Shown in pieces: positions 31,724-42,830 of a stretch of 64,000 nt of DNA. The position numbers and the translations under genes are program-made. This stretch comes from Fragilaria crotonensis. Lineage: Eukaryota; Bacillariophyta; Fragilariophyceae; Fragilariales; Fragilariaceae. The stretch is taken from positions 238,044 through 302,043 of the forward strand of contig JAKSYS010000010.1 in the NCBI GenBank assembly GCA_022925895.1, written 5' to 3'. The notes under the pieces are model-generated. The model saw nothing but the letters and a program-made list of their open reading frames with translations. It was not told the DNA's origin and searched no databases. The stretch's first letter is position 1. Each line of letters opens with the position of its first letter.

Positions 31724-33288
31724 CTAGACTCGCGAACCACCCCCGACTTTCGACTTGACGTTCATTCCCGATGCTTCAGCCATTATTTTCAAATCCTCGA
31801 CTCCCAGAGATCCATCCTTGCTGGCATCCAGAGTATCGAATTGAATATTCAGTTCCGCCAAGAGATCTAAATCGACCGCCCCCATGGCCTGCAACATGAA
31901 TGTAATGTATTCATATCGGGATACCTTGCCATCACCATCCGCATCCATTTCCTTGAGAAACTCCAAATCCAATGCTCGGTGTAGCAATTGTTCATTCCGA
32001 ATGTGTTGTCGACGCGTGACCAAGACCTTGGACACGGCTCCCAAGATTTCTCCAGCAGACGCTACGGCAATTGGAAGAAAGACAAGTGCCAGCGCGCGGC
32101 CAATTTGTGTTTTGGGAGAAAAGTCCCCGTATCCCAGAGTTCCAGCGGTAATGAAGGAATAGTAAATGGAATCGAACCATGACCACCCTTCGAATTGTCC
32201 AATAATCCCTCCTCCGATGAAGAGGAGCGACAAAGAAGGAAAGAACTTTGGAATCAATCCCTTCCATGATGATGAAGTCGGCCAAAACGATACGGATGTT
32301 GTTGTTGTTGTTTCTTGTTTGGAATCACTAGTCGACGTAGTTTCTGTCTTGGCACTACCATTGCCGCCGACATGAAACGCCAGGGGTGGCGGCATATTGT
32401 CAAAGATTTTCATAAAACGCTGGGCTCCCAATTTTTTGGCGGCCTCCAATTCGGCCTCCACTAGGGCAGATCCAATGGTGGCAATGGCAATTCCCAAAAA
32501 CGCAACTCCGCCCAATCCAAAGATACAAGTAAATAGTTTGCTTGGAAGATTGGAGGGACACATATCTCCATACCCTGTGTTTCAAAGGATGGCCACCGGC
32601 AGCGGCAGACTGAGTGAGACACCATGATCTGTGAATGTTGTATGCAGGGTTTTCACAAAAGGTTGTGAATGGTGATGATGGCATAATTACAACATGAATG
32701 TGTTGTAGGTTGTTCACTTTACTCACCAACAGTCGAGAAGGACACGACGCTAAAGTAGAGTGCATCGACCAAACTCCATTTTTCAAAGACACTGGTATAT
32801 GCTATTGCACCCAAGGAAAGGTAGGCTACAATGGCAATGACGCATTCTTGTAGAGAAAATATTGGCGAATTGTCGGCATTTCGTAGCGTTGGGAAAGGCA
32901 GTGTTATGCCTCTCCATAAGCTGGCAAGGAACTTGTATGCAATTGGAACTACGCGCTTTGGAACCTTCACTGCTGGGAGGCTTTCCTGGTCACTGTTCTT
33001 GCTGTTGGTGTTGCCATTAAAGTCGTCTTCAACGACGCGATTGAATTCATCCTTGGTTTTCCTTTGAAACAACGACGATAACCTGCTAAACTTGCCCCTG
33101 CTTCGTTTGGATTGTTCCGACTGTTGGCTTTGTTGTTTCTTGGCTGCCATGGCCATTGTTCGAGAAACAGATCGATGCGGTACAGAGAGGGCAACTCCGA
33201 ATGGCAGTACTTCTAGTAGCAGTAGGAAGAGGCACCACGTTGCGACAACGTGGCGAACGCGAGGATGGGAGCTCACGTTGATTATCAT
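31724..33288 (-). CDS. two-pore K+ channel with EF-hands (two exons)
   Basis: Spliced coding sequence, complement of 32727-33288 and 31724-32574 (470 residues). The intron (152 bases, GTGAGT...ACAG) splits the first selectivity filter, and joining restores TVGYGDMCPS. A second filter, TLGYGDFSP, lies in the second half, so the subunit has two pore loops and about four membrane helices. Two EF-hands follow: the first has a full DADGDGKVSRYE loop, the second, DASKDGSLGVED, is less standard. This is the TPK layout, in which Ca2+ gates K+ flux. The N-terminus (MIINVSSHPRVRHVV, then WCLFLLLLEVLPFGVALS) looks like a signal sequence, so vacuolar or plastid/thylakoid targeting is possible. The basic N-terminal region (about 45-115) is not conserved. 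It converges with zeaxanthin epoxidase, with 172 bases between stops. Confidence 0.85.
32575..32726 (-). other. intron inside the first K+ selectivity filter
   Basis: Donor GTGAGT (32726 downward) follows ACTGTTG; acceptor ACACAG precedes GGTATGGAGAT. Correct splicing is required to make the TVGYGD filter, so retention would abolish channel function. Confidence 0.8.
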
Positions 33289-33622
33289 TGTCAACGATGA
33301 CCGATGACAATCAACACATTCAAAAAAATGGATCCAGAGAAATGAGATCGACAGGAATTCATGGCACTGTACTATCTTACTTGGAGCAGTACATAGTGAG
33401 GCACATACTTGGGCGGCTAGTGGGTACTGGTACAAGAATGACATACCATGGGTGTTGCAAATACCGGAGTTGTACTCCGAGTATTATTTAGATTTAATGT
33501 GTACTCCAGTATATCATAGTCTATCATAGTATCGGAGTACTCGTATCATGTACTCCAGTATCCAGTACCCTACGTCAGTACTGTGCAAATCATTGTAGTA
33601 CATACCCATAGAGTTGTATGTA

Positions 33623-33860
33623 GGGGAGCCAGTGTATGTCCCCTAATCGAGCCGGCCATCACCTGCATTACTGTACGGTAGTACTGTCTTCTACTGAGTA
33701 CTGATACGGTGTTGGGTACTTCTCTCTGCAGAAGAGCATCCTGAGATTCGTATGTAAAGTCGACGTGAAATTTAATTTCTATGAATAGAGAGTATATTTC
33801 AGGGAGTCGATTCTTTTCGAAAGCTCGATCGGCTCGATTAGGGGACATACACAGGCTCCC
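33623..33860. repeat. foldback / MITE-like element with ~31-bp inverted termini
   Basis: The arms at 33623-33654 and 33830-33860 are reverse complements over about 31 bases with one mismatch; both include GGGGACATAC and its complement. The 175-base interior has no coding potential. A further short match, TTGTATGT to the left against ACATACAA to the right (about 33890), lies outside. Size and layout fit a MITE or a foldback element; no clear target duplication was found. Confidence 0.6.
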
Positions 33861-34134
33861 TGTGAATGTGAGGCTGAGATGAGGAGTAACATACAAATTG
33901 TACCTGGGTACAAGTACAGTTACCTACCGGTAGCACTCGCCTAGTGTACTCGTACTCTGCTTCTCGAGGTACTGAATAAGAAGTTCTTGTGGGACTTAAC
34001 ATTTATACCATTCGTTACTGTAGGACGTATAACATCCCTTAACGTGTGATACACATCTTCCTGATCAGCATACCCCGGTACCCAGGTACTGTACTACTAG
34101 TACCCTATGTCGTACTACGAGTACATAACCCGGT

Positions 34135-34200
34135 AAAATATAAGAGATTTAGGCTTTTGCGAGCTCGGAGGCCACATTGTATAAGAAAACCTTATATTTT
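34135..34200. repeat. 10-bp inverted repeat AAAATATAAG / CTTATATTTT
   Basis: Arms at 34135-34144 and 34191-34200, perfect, with a 46-base interior that contains TTTAGGCTTTTGC (34148-34160). That 13-mer recurs at 34370-34382, so the two flank the hairpin at 34288-34329. Confidence 0.55.
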
Positions 34201-34287
34201 TCATGAGTCCCGGAAGTACTCCTCATATCTTTTAGCGGTGGTATTGCACGTAATTTCTCAGTCACACGAGTCACGAGCGGTACGCTT

Positions 34288-34329
34288 GGAAAAGTATAAG
34301 ACTTCGAGCTCTTTGTCTTATACTTTTCC
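34288..34329. repeat. perfect 15-bp stem hairpin
   Basis: The arms GGAAAAGTATAAGAC (34288-34302) and GTCTTATACTTTTCC (34315-34329) are perfect complements around a 12-base loop. A related string, CTTATACTTTTTG, occurs near 36501. It could be a transposon end, a small-RNA precursor or a transcription-stop structure; nothing in the sequence decides. Confidence 0.65.
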
Positions 34330-36689
34330 GGAGGGAGTAGGTACGAACGAGTACTCGCGACTCGGCATCTTTAGGCTTTTGCACGGTACTGGAGTACTTG
34401 GTCTACTACTACTATCGGTAGTACAAACACCGCTACTAGTGTCTACAGTCTAGTAGTAGAGTATTACGAGTACTGTAGTATTTTACAGTAGTTGCTCAAG
34501 CTACTACCTACTGTAGTAGAGTATTGTAGATCATTGGTTCTCTATGTTTTATGGCTAAATTAGATTCATCATGGACTGAGCTTTTGGATAATGCTTTGTC
34601 ACAATGCTAAAAATATGTATCTATTTTACATGCTGCCATGTTGCTCATGATTGGGGGCAGTCAACTCACAAAAAAGCTAAATGTTATCATCCACAAATTG
34701 ATCACATTGAATACACCATCGCCACCACTTGCTTTATTGCAACACTAGGCTATGATCATGTGTTCAGAGCATCATTTCACACAACCACCAAGACTTCCAT
34801 GTTCATTGCCAACATCAAGAGAATGAGCGAAACCATTGGTAATCATACAAAGCAATCAACTTTTTTGTAGCTAATGTGCAGTTTCTGCAAAGGCTGGAGT
34901 TCTCAAATGTAATAATTTCCTTTTGGTGACTGCATGCTTCATTGCAAACAAACAGTACCTTTGTACTGGCACTGGCAATTTGCTTGACACTGGTGAATTG
35001 GGTTATCAGCAGTACCAAATTATGCTAGTCAATGGTACATTGTTCAGTGTGGCAAAACACACATCCATCACATTGAAAACAACTTCAAGAACATCTGTGT
35101 CCAGCATTGTCCCCAGCAGGATTTCTGGACCAGTATTAGTCACCAGGACATGCTTTTACACCTTGATGTTGAGTGAAATTTGCAAGGACATCATGTTCTT
35201 CTTCATTTGGTCAGATAGCACGATAAATTAATTACATCACATAGTAGTAGTAGGAAGTGCTCCCAGTAGGACTGGAAAGTCTATAAAAGGGACAAGCTTT
35301 CACATAACTGAAATGAGGTGTAGTAGAGTTTAACAACTCATTGCATGTCATGGCTGTCTATTTGTTGCATAGTATCTACTTTTGTGACCAGGCTGTGTTA
35401 TTTCACAAAAGCTCCTAATAGCACCCAAAGAGCTAATTCATGAATTTTTAGATTTCTTCCAAGAATTTTACATTGATGAATTCATTCAGAAGTAATGTTA
35501 CAGTACATAGTGCAGTGTCAGACCTACATGGAGCTTCCTGATGTACTGATCATGAGTACATTGATGCTGATTTCATACAACAGTAATTCAGTGCTACTAT
35601 CATGATCAAGCAAATGTGTTGTTTCTGCTGCAAAAGACTGCTCATAATCCCTTAAATCCCATACTTGACTATCAATTTCTGCTGATGGGATGATTTGATG
35701 GTTTCTCTGCTGATGATGATATTGCCATGCTGATCATGAATATGCACATAACTATTGCATTGGAGTGTTAGTACTAGAGTGCACTCCACACCATTCATTG
35801 ACTTGGAAGTTTTCATTTGAGACATTCAATCATTCAATCATACAATGTATGTAAGTATGTACAAAATCAATCCCATCAATCAGCACATACTAGTCAATGA
35901 CAAGGTACAGTATGCCAAGAACATCAGTTCAATCCCACTTTAATGTTAAGTTCAATAAAAGAATACTTGACCTTTTTATGTTTGTGGCTCAATTGTTCAA
36001 TTTCCTTTCAGGTTTGATTGGAATGGTCCAACCGACATCATAGGAGTCCTGCTATTCATGGTCAACAGAACAGCTATTGTAGCTCAAACACCACAGCCCG
36101 CAGCTATTGGATGTCAAGATGATGTCAAGTACACTGACTGGATAGCACAGCAACACTCGACAGCATGTCTCAAGTCTCAAGTACGACTCTAGTATAACAA
36201 CTAACAACGCACACGAGTCTCCTTTTATCTTCTTGAAGAGTGGAGTCTACAGTACTGGAGTACGAGTACCGCCACTGTGACGGACAGTTCCGGTTCGTTG
36301 TATTCGAGTACAAGTACTACCGGTAGCTAGTAGGTCTGGTACATACCTGCTATGGTACTTACGTACTGCGAGTGCTGTATGGTGCTGTATGGCACTGGCA
36401 GGAATATCGTGGAGCCAGTATTGGGAAAGGTCCACCTGTGCGTTTCGCAACGTGAGAAAACAAAGGATGCCGGACAGACCACGAAATTGTATAGACTTTC
36501 TTATACTTTTTGTCGAGGCTCCTACGTAGTATGATATCCTTTAGTCACGCGCTAATACCTGACATGCAACAGGAGCGTTCGAAGAGAGTCGTGCTTGATA
36601 CTTCCGTGTGTATTTATGTATCATTTTATGAGAACGCACCATCATTCCTCCAAATCTCGCATCGGTTGCCATTTGCTAATCATCACGCA

Positions 36690-37340
36690 ATGAACCGATT
36701 TCTCGTCGCCTTGTGCGTTCTCTTATTTATTTCCCCCAGCGCTGCTGCTGATGCGAGACCTCTCACCGGCAATGACGCCGACGATGCTGCGGTGGTAAAT
36801 GTGTATGTTTATCCTACAGACAACGGTCAACATCGGGATCTCGTTGCAAGTCCTTGCAATATTTGCAGCAGTGCTACTGCCGTTCGGACTTTGAGGCTTC
36901 GCTACGATTTTCCCTCGGCAACGTCTTCGTTGCAAGGCAAGAATGCTACATGTGTGAAGGCAACCTATCCCGAGACAGCTGTTCTTAAAGTTGTGGGATT
37001 TTCCATCTCCGTGAGGCAGGGAACAGGAATCACCATTCGTGGTGATATTCCAGGAAAGCTTGAGTTTGACATTAGTGGGTTTGGAAAGTGCTACATTGAC
37101 GCATCGTGTTCCTCACCGCTCGTTGTCGGTGACAAGATTGGTCCATTCCTCGTTGTCGCTGGAAATGATTGCCCAGCACTTGCTCCCACGAGGAGACCAA
37201 CGAAGAGGCCCACAAGTCGGAAGCCAACAAGGAAGCCCACAAGAAAGCCCACCAGGAAGCCAACAAAGAGGCCCACGAGGAAGCCAACAAAGAAGCCCAT
37301 GAGGAAGCCAACCACTAGGAGTCCAACACGTACAAGCTGA
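36690..37340 (+). CDS. small secreted protein: one Cys-module plus basic PT(R/K) tail
   Basis: The protein has 216 residues from the ATG at 36690; the frame is open further upstream, but the signal peptide (MNRFLVALCVLLFISPSAAA) starts here, as in the large paralogue at 57651. One module (about residues 57-165) has CNICSSATAVRTLRLRYDF, NATCVKATYPETA, GTGITIRGDIPGKLEF, GKCYIDASCSSPLVVGDKIG and FLVVAGNDCPAL. A tail of about 13 Pro-Thr-(Arg/Lys)-Lys units runs to the stop. The module resembles bacterial-type extracellular repeats with an N-terminal CxxC, an LTLRY strand and a SCS(S/Q)P..GD..G.F.VV pattern (family recollection, to be checked). The Arg/Lys-rich tail would be strongly positive, which could suit binding to silica or acidic polysaccharide (inference). 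Confidence 0.78.
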   Translation: MNRFLVALCVLLFISPSAAADARPLTGNDADDAAVVNVYVYPTDNGQHRDLVASPCNICSSATAVRTLRLRYDFPSATSSLQGKNATCVKATYPETAVLKVVGFSISVRQGTGITIRGDIPGKLEFDISGFGKCYIDASCSSPLVVGDKIGPFLVVAGNDCPALAPTRRPTKRPTSRKPTRKPTRKPTRKPTKRPTRKPTKKPMRKPTTRSPTRTS

Positions 37341-40300
37341 GTTGAGCGCTGAGCACATCAAGGAGCCCCTCAATTGGGACAGTCACTGAAAAAGATTTGA
37401 ATACTGCAATTGGAAGCTAATTTAGCGCATAGCGAACATTTCGTAACCTTCGTCGACCAGATTTTGTTGTTACTTAACATTCATTCAGCTCGACGAACCG
37501 CGGGTGTGGCACTCGACAGAGCCCTTCCGTAATGAACAATGACTCCCGGTGCATCGGCATCGAGTCGCTGGGTATCAGGGAATTGAAACAATTTACGTTA
37601 ACACAGAATGAAGAACTCAATTTCAAATTCAAGTGCAAGACAATCCAACACCGTTCACTGATCCGAGTGTTCTGCTAGAGAGTCTGGGCACTACCGGCAC
37701 TATATCATATGACACACATCTTGATCCAAGCGAACTAATTGTTTCCCGTTATTTCTATAGCCCCCGAGGGGAACCTCCATTTTGTTCTACCGGGTAGGAC
37801 CAAAGATGTCGAAAAAGGTTTTGTCGTTCCTAGTTTGAGTGGAAGGATGAATCAAACCTTGTTATAACCGCGGGCAAATGAAATTGAACATGCGGTGATC
37901 AGCTTTGAAACGTCGATCACAACACCTCAAACTGCTTGGCTAAGTTGCTGCACCGCACAGATTGTACTGAAGATGCAACCAGTAGTCTTGTATATAGCTC
38001 TGCATGATGGACAGGATCTAACATCAGAGCACTGGCTCGAACAAAATTCCCATTAGATTGTGTTGTTGTTCTTGGGTAGTTTTTAGCAATCAAAATAACC
38101 AATATGTGAAACAGTACTAGCTAGTCCTGGACAATTGTATTCAGCATTAATCTAACGATGAATTGATGAGAATGAACACTCCTGAGGAATAGCAGGAAAT
38201 GGAGGATGATCCAAATTATGTTGGAGGTACATGCAAATGTTGACAACAAGATGGTGGAGTCCATGTCTGATATGAGTGCACATGCAAGCAACACTGAGGG
38301 CAAAAATGATGATGAAGGATGATGAAGGCAATGGTAGTAGTGCTGGTGCATCATCATCAAGTCAAGGATGGACTTATCTTGTTGGGAACACAGCACCTGC
38401 TATTTCCATCTCCAATGAAAGTATTGACCATGTTTTGCTGGATAAGGCTTGTCAAAAAGTCCCCACAGTGCTTGGTAACATACACGGAAAATCTTTGCCA
38501 GTAAGTGGCATTGTACTATGAGCAAGGCTTCACCTGGTGACTTTTTGAAGGCATTAATGGATCCCCACCTTGTCCTGGGGTACCTCAAGACTTTCATTAA
38601 ACGCAATGACAAATGACCTAGTTTCTAGAAGTTCAGATGTAATTGCTTTCATTCATGTTGAATTGATTTTGTCATTCTAAAAGGAAGGAACAAAGTGAAA
38701 TCCAATGTTGCTGCTGTTGCTATTAAGTTGATCCAGGTGTCACCTTTAATGTAGCTAGTACTTCTATCAAGCCAACATTAAAAGCATTACTTCATTAGCA
38801 TGTGGCATAAGCCTTGCAAGATACAGCAGCATTCCGCAAGCACTCATGTTGAATGCTGGCCTTACTCTGGGACCACAGCCAGTGTGTGGTTCCACTTCAC
38901 GCCGCCGCATTCCTTCAGCAACCTCTACTGGAAGCCCCCAATGTCCCACAACCGGATACTGACAACTGTCACAGCCTTGGTTTGTCGAATAATTCCAAAG
39001 TTGCCTTCGTTCCGGGTACAACTGAAATGCATTGACCTGGATGATGACTTACGTTGTCAGTGTTTTAGGAAAGTTGTTCCTGAACAAGCTTATTCTCAAA
39101 TCACTAACAATCCCACAAGGGGATGGGGGTTGTACACCATAGGTATCAGCAGGTGTGTTTTGTTGACCCTCAAATAGTTTGTTTACCCTTAACACAATGG
39201 ATGATGAGTTTTGCTCACATGTTATTAGGGTGATGCGTACGAGTTCACAAATTGTACACAGAAATAAACGGGAGCAACTGTCCCATTTGCAAAAATGGCA
39301 AGAATACCTGCTCCTATGGGGGCAATCGGAAAGTAAACAGGCCTGTCCCGTTAGTGAAACTGAGTCCCTTTGGAAATGTTCGCAAGCGGGCCCGTCCCAT
39401 TTGTCAATAGCCCGGACAATAAAATGCTCCAAAACAACACCAGGTCAGGAAGTCATTTTCTTGAGCCTTATCTTGGATCACGCTCACCAGTAAAACACAT
39501 CTCACTCCATTCATTGTCAGTTGAACTCTTCCTTTGTCCCTACTGCTTCATTTTCCACTCTGTCTTGCCTTGTTGTCAGGCCTACTACATGACGGCACAG
39601 CAAATCAATTGTCAAAAAGCTTACTCTTGGATCTGGTGAGGCCGCAAAACTGCGAGTGCATCAAGGCTGCAATTGACCATGATCTGATTTAAGTCTTGTA
39701 GAAATAGTGCTCCTTCATGCAATCCATGGACCGTTTGGATTACCACAATAGGCCCTCAACCACTGTTTCCCCAAGATGCCCATAATGCCAAGGCCTAATT
39801 TAGTATTACAGCGCCTGGCTGAGGAAAGGCAATATGCTTGTGATGAAGCGCAAAAGGCCTAGTGGAATATGTGATGAGGAGGGGCACTCAAAAGGAAAGG
39901 CTGGAATTGAAGTATTGCTTGCCAGAATGTGGTTAAAGAGGTACATGCAGCTAGTAGGGGAAGGAAAAGAAGGAGGCAAGATGCTGGCCATTGCTTCTTG
40001 TGTCTTCGTCTGGTGTCTGGCATTTTATGTTCTTGTCAGTCATGGACAACCTTTCACACCACTAATGCATTTGTTTATATCATTACAAGCAATGCCATCA
40101 CATACTTTACTCGAGTGTAGGTGTTCTCAGGCAAAGTCCTTTGTGATTGGTTTTACGTATTAGTACGCCGTTGTTGATGTTCTTTGCTATCCTTTATTCA
40201 AATGGACATTCATCCATTGTGTCTGATCAGTGTATTTGTACGACTATGTTCAGTACTCTGGTACCACCATCCTGCCTCTCATCATTTGATGACAGTGCTC

Positions 40301-42818
40301 CTGCTAAAGAAGTCATGCTGAGCCACAGGGCCAGCTGGTGAAATATTTGTTTGTTGCACAGGATTCTGCGTTCTTATTTCTTATATATTACTCCGACTAT
40401 TCGGCTGGGATAGTATAGAAATGATTGAACTGTTTGTTTTCTGCAATCCACATTTTTGATTTGTTACTGACCTTTTTGATGCTGCCTTCCTGCTGCGCTT
40501 GTCTTTACTCGTTCCTGCTCTCTTCTATTGGTACTGTCTTGTTCCTCATGTCATGATAAGGCAATCTGTGAAAAATATGTGTTGTTTTGATACCTTCACA
40601 AGTTTGATCTTGTCATCGACGGTACAGATACCATTGGCACATGCTTTTTGATGAGCATTTCTGAATGTGACACGTGCGTTATGGCCTACTGAGGTAACCC
40701 TTCTTGGTTCAAATGACTGGTTTCATGTGAGTGTCCACCTTCTTTGCATTGTGAATGATGGTCATGCTTCTGCTTTGATTTGAATCTGACTTCTTCTGCC
40801 GTAGTAAGTGATGGTGGTGGGGACAATATGGATTCTGATAATAGTGATGATGATGGGGAAACAACTATCCTAATCAAGAACACCTGCACATTCTTATTCA
40901 ACTAATGGTAACTTTCTGATGTTGACTTGTTTGTTGCCACATGAAGGCTTCCCTACAGTATGATGCAGGATATAAACTTGTTACACGTTTAGGACATTCT
41001 ATTGCTACTTTGTGAAATTTAAACAATCATATTGCTTCCACTGTTTATCACCAGCCAGTACTTACTAGTGAGGGAAAATCAAATTGCGTACAGGTGCTTA
41101 GTGCAATTGATTAAGCTTTCAATCTTTTGCTACAATTCCGTGAGCGACGAGGCTGTAAACTCAATATAAATTCATTAATTTGTAACACCAATCACGTGGG
41201 CTGGGCCAACAAATTCATTTCTTACAATATTTCATACAAGCAGGACTGACTTGTACTGAAAACATTCATTGACAATCAGTTCCATAAAATGCCTCCTCCC
41301 TGTCTTTTTGCATGCTGTGTGTGTTAACCAAATAACTGCTGCTTTGGCATAACTATACTTCGATAATAATTCCCGATAAGTTTTGTAGTAGGACAAGAGC
41401 AAAATAGCTACATGAAGCAATGATGACATGCTCACAAAGCTGTGCTTCTTCTAATGCTTTAATTGCTTGGAATGATCAGCCACTTGCTATGCTTTTGTGT
41501 CATTCCTGCCATACAACTGGATTGTGTAAGTGTACAAGATGATGCAATTAGTGCTTGTCATTGTCATAGCTCAGTTTGCAGCCAAATACTAGTTGCAAAT
41601 TCAACTGCTGATTGTTAATCCAAGCTTCTGATCTGTATAGTAGTCAATACGCCAAAATGCAGCCAATTGCTGTCAGTGATTGAGACAATTGTTTCTGTTG
41701 AGACCTGGCAATGAAGATGAGGTTGTTGTTTGTCAGCAGTGTCCAAAAACTGTCGAAGACTGGTTTGAAAATGCAAGTTTGTTCACCCCCTTGTTGGCTG
41801 ACTTGTTGATGAAGCAATGGTTGAACATCATGCTATAGTACCATCATATGATGATGTCAAGCAAATTGGTGCTGCATGCTTGATGCCACCTTGTCTTACT
41901 GCTTCTCAGCTCATCAGATGGGCATGACAACCCAGTTGTTCTTATTATAGGTGAGCGAGGTTTTTTCAGTGCAGAAGCTTCTGCAACTTTGCATGGAGCT
42001 TAGCTTACTATACTCCAACAGGCAGCATCCGGCCAGCAGAATTGATGTGTGTCTTGTCAATTGCAAAAACACATGGCAAAATCATGGCAGCACTTCGGTC
42101 CTCGTATGGTAGCAAAGGCTTGTGTCTATGTTCTTGCCAACAATAAAAGACAACCTTCATGGCTCTGCAACCAGTGAAGGCCGTCCTGTCGATGGAGCAC
42201 GGAACTTTCATCTTCGTTGATTGTTGTACATAAATAGCAGTGATGCACATGCATCTCCACCTATCCACTTTGAATTGGGGAGATGCATAAATGAGTCCTT
42301 TGGGTCAGTCCTTTCATGTTGTGCCTTACAAAAAGGTTCTGGATCACCTTGACCGGAAATGGTGCCCAGTTCGCTCATGAGAATATTACAAGACCCAGAG
42401 GGTAAGAGCGTACTAGTGTGGCCAGAAGATCATACTACTATGATGTCAAAGCACAGGTGTCAGGTTCCTCTGAACCGGTTGTTTCACTGTCGAGGCACAG
42501 ACGGAATGAAATAGTTGGCTTGATGCTCGTTAAAGATTTTTACAAAGTCATCCACCAGTTTCCGCCTTTATTCCTTGGACAAGTCACATTCACTAGAGCA
42601 TCAGGTTGATGACTCAACCTCATGGAGCTGAAGAGGTCTTTGACCCTGCGTTTTGACATCCCAGTCAACCCAAACTGCAGTGCCGGTTGATACTTTGACC
42701 ACACTGTTGTGTTCCACAATGAGTTGTGAACTCGAATTTTATCATGAGAATGAGGACGATAACAAAAAATTTGAGGACCTCATTGGTGGTTGTCTCTTTC
42801 AGTGAAGCTTTGTTAAGC
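37341..42818. other. 3' flank of the small secreted gene, then decayed repeats
   Basis: 37375-37540 is recognisably similar to the DNA after the large paralogue (about 61210-61370): GGACAGT(C/T)ACT, then CTCGACGAACCGCGG. From about 37.95 to 42.8 kb the sequence is CpG-poor with short broken frames. No intact gene is supported; the part from about 41.3 kb on is discussed with the piggyBac-like remnant. Confidence 0.5.
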
Positions 42819-42830
42819 TCAACATTTGTT
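41300..42830 (-). pseudogene. decayed piggyBac-like transposase, C-terminal part
   Basis: Read on the minus strand with frame changes, this CpG-poor stretch shows fragments that line up with the piggyBac (DDE_Tnp_1_7) transposase core. In order: LFPDALVNVTCPRNKGG, a SKWIGGDAC stretch at the place of the usual SxWxGxGG, a block matching the DRKPENG..CGRSG region, and a run before 41.9 kb at the place of the ADSYFASV and FPMxYL motifs. Many stops and frameshifts, with C-to-T and G-to-A type changes. It appears to be the continuation of the N-terminal fragment at 47.1-47.7 kb, split by the copia insertion. Identification is by eye. Confidence 0.42.

Larger units (their letters stand above)
33289..36689. 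other. gene-free region: GTAC-rich island with foldbacks, then CpG-poor decayed DNA
   Basis: 33.36-34.5 kb is dense in GTAC, TACTCC and TACCGG steps, with TACTCCAGTA-type motifs at 33503-33512, 33551-33560 and 34387-34396, plus the foldbacks listed separately. 34.55-36.15 kb is CpG-poor decayed repeat DNA; two short plus-strand frames (34604-34870, 34923-35231) have no ATG-to-stop gene I recognise. 36.2-36.69 kb is CpG-containing again, carries TACTGGAGTA at 36253-36262, and is the upstream region of the small secreted gene. Confidence 0.5.

Noticed and set aside
37072-37373. Minus-strand WASLLAS and VGFLVGF frames under the small secreted gene
   Set aside because: Mirror images of the basic PT(R/K) tail on the coding strand.
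42008-42268. Frame with FAIDKTHINSAGRMLPVGV, considered as a Plavaka-type transposase fragment
   Set aside because: The neighbouring frames give a longer, ordered match to the piggyBac core, so I placed it there instead, at modest confidence.
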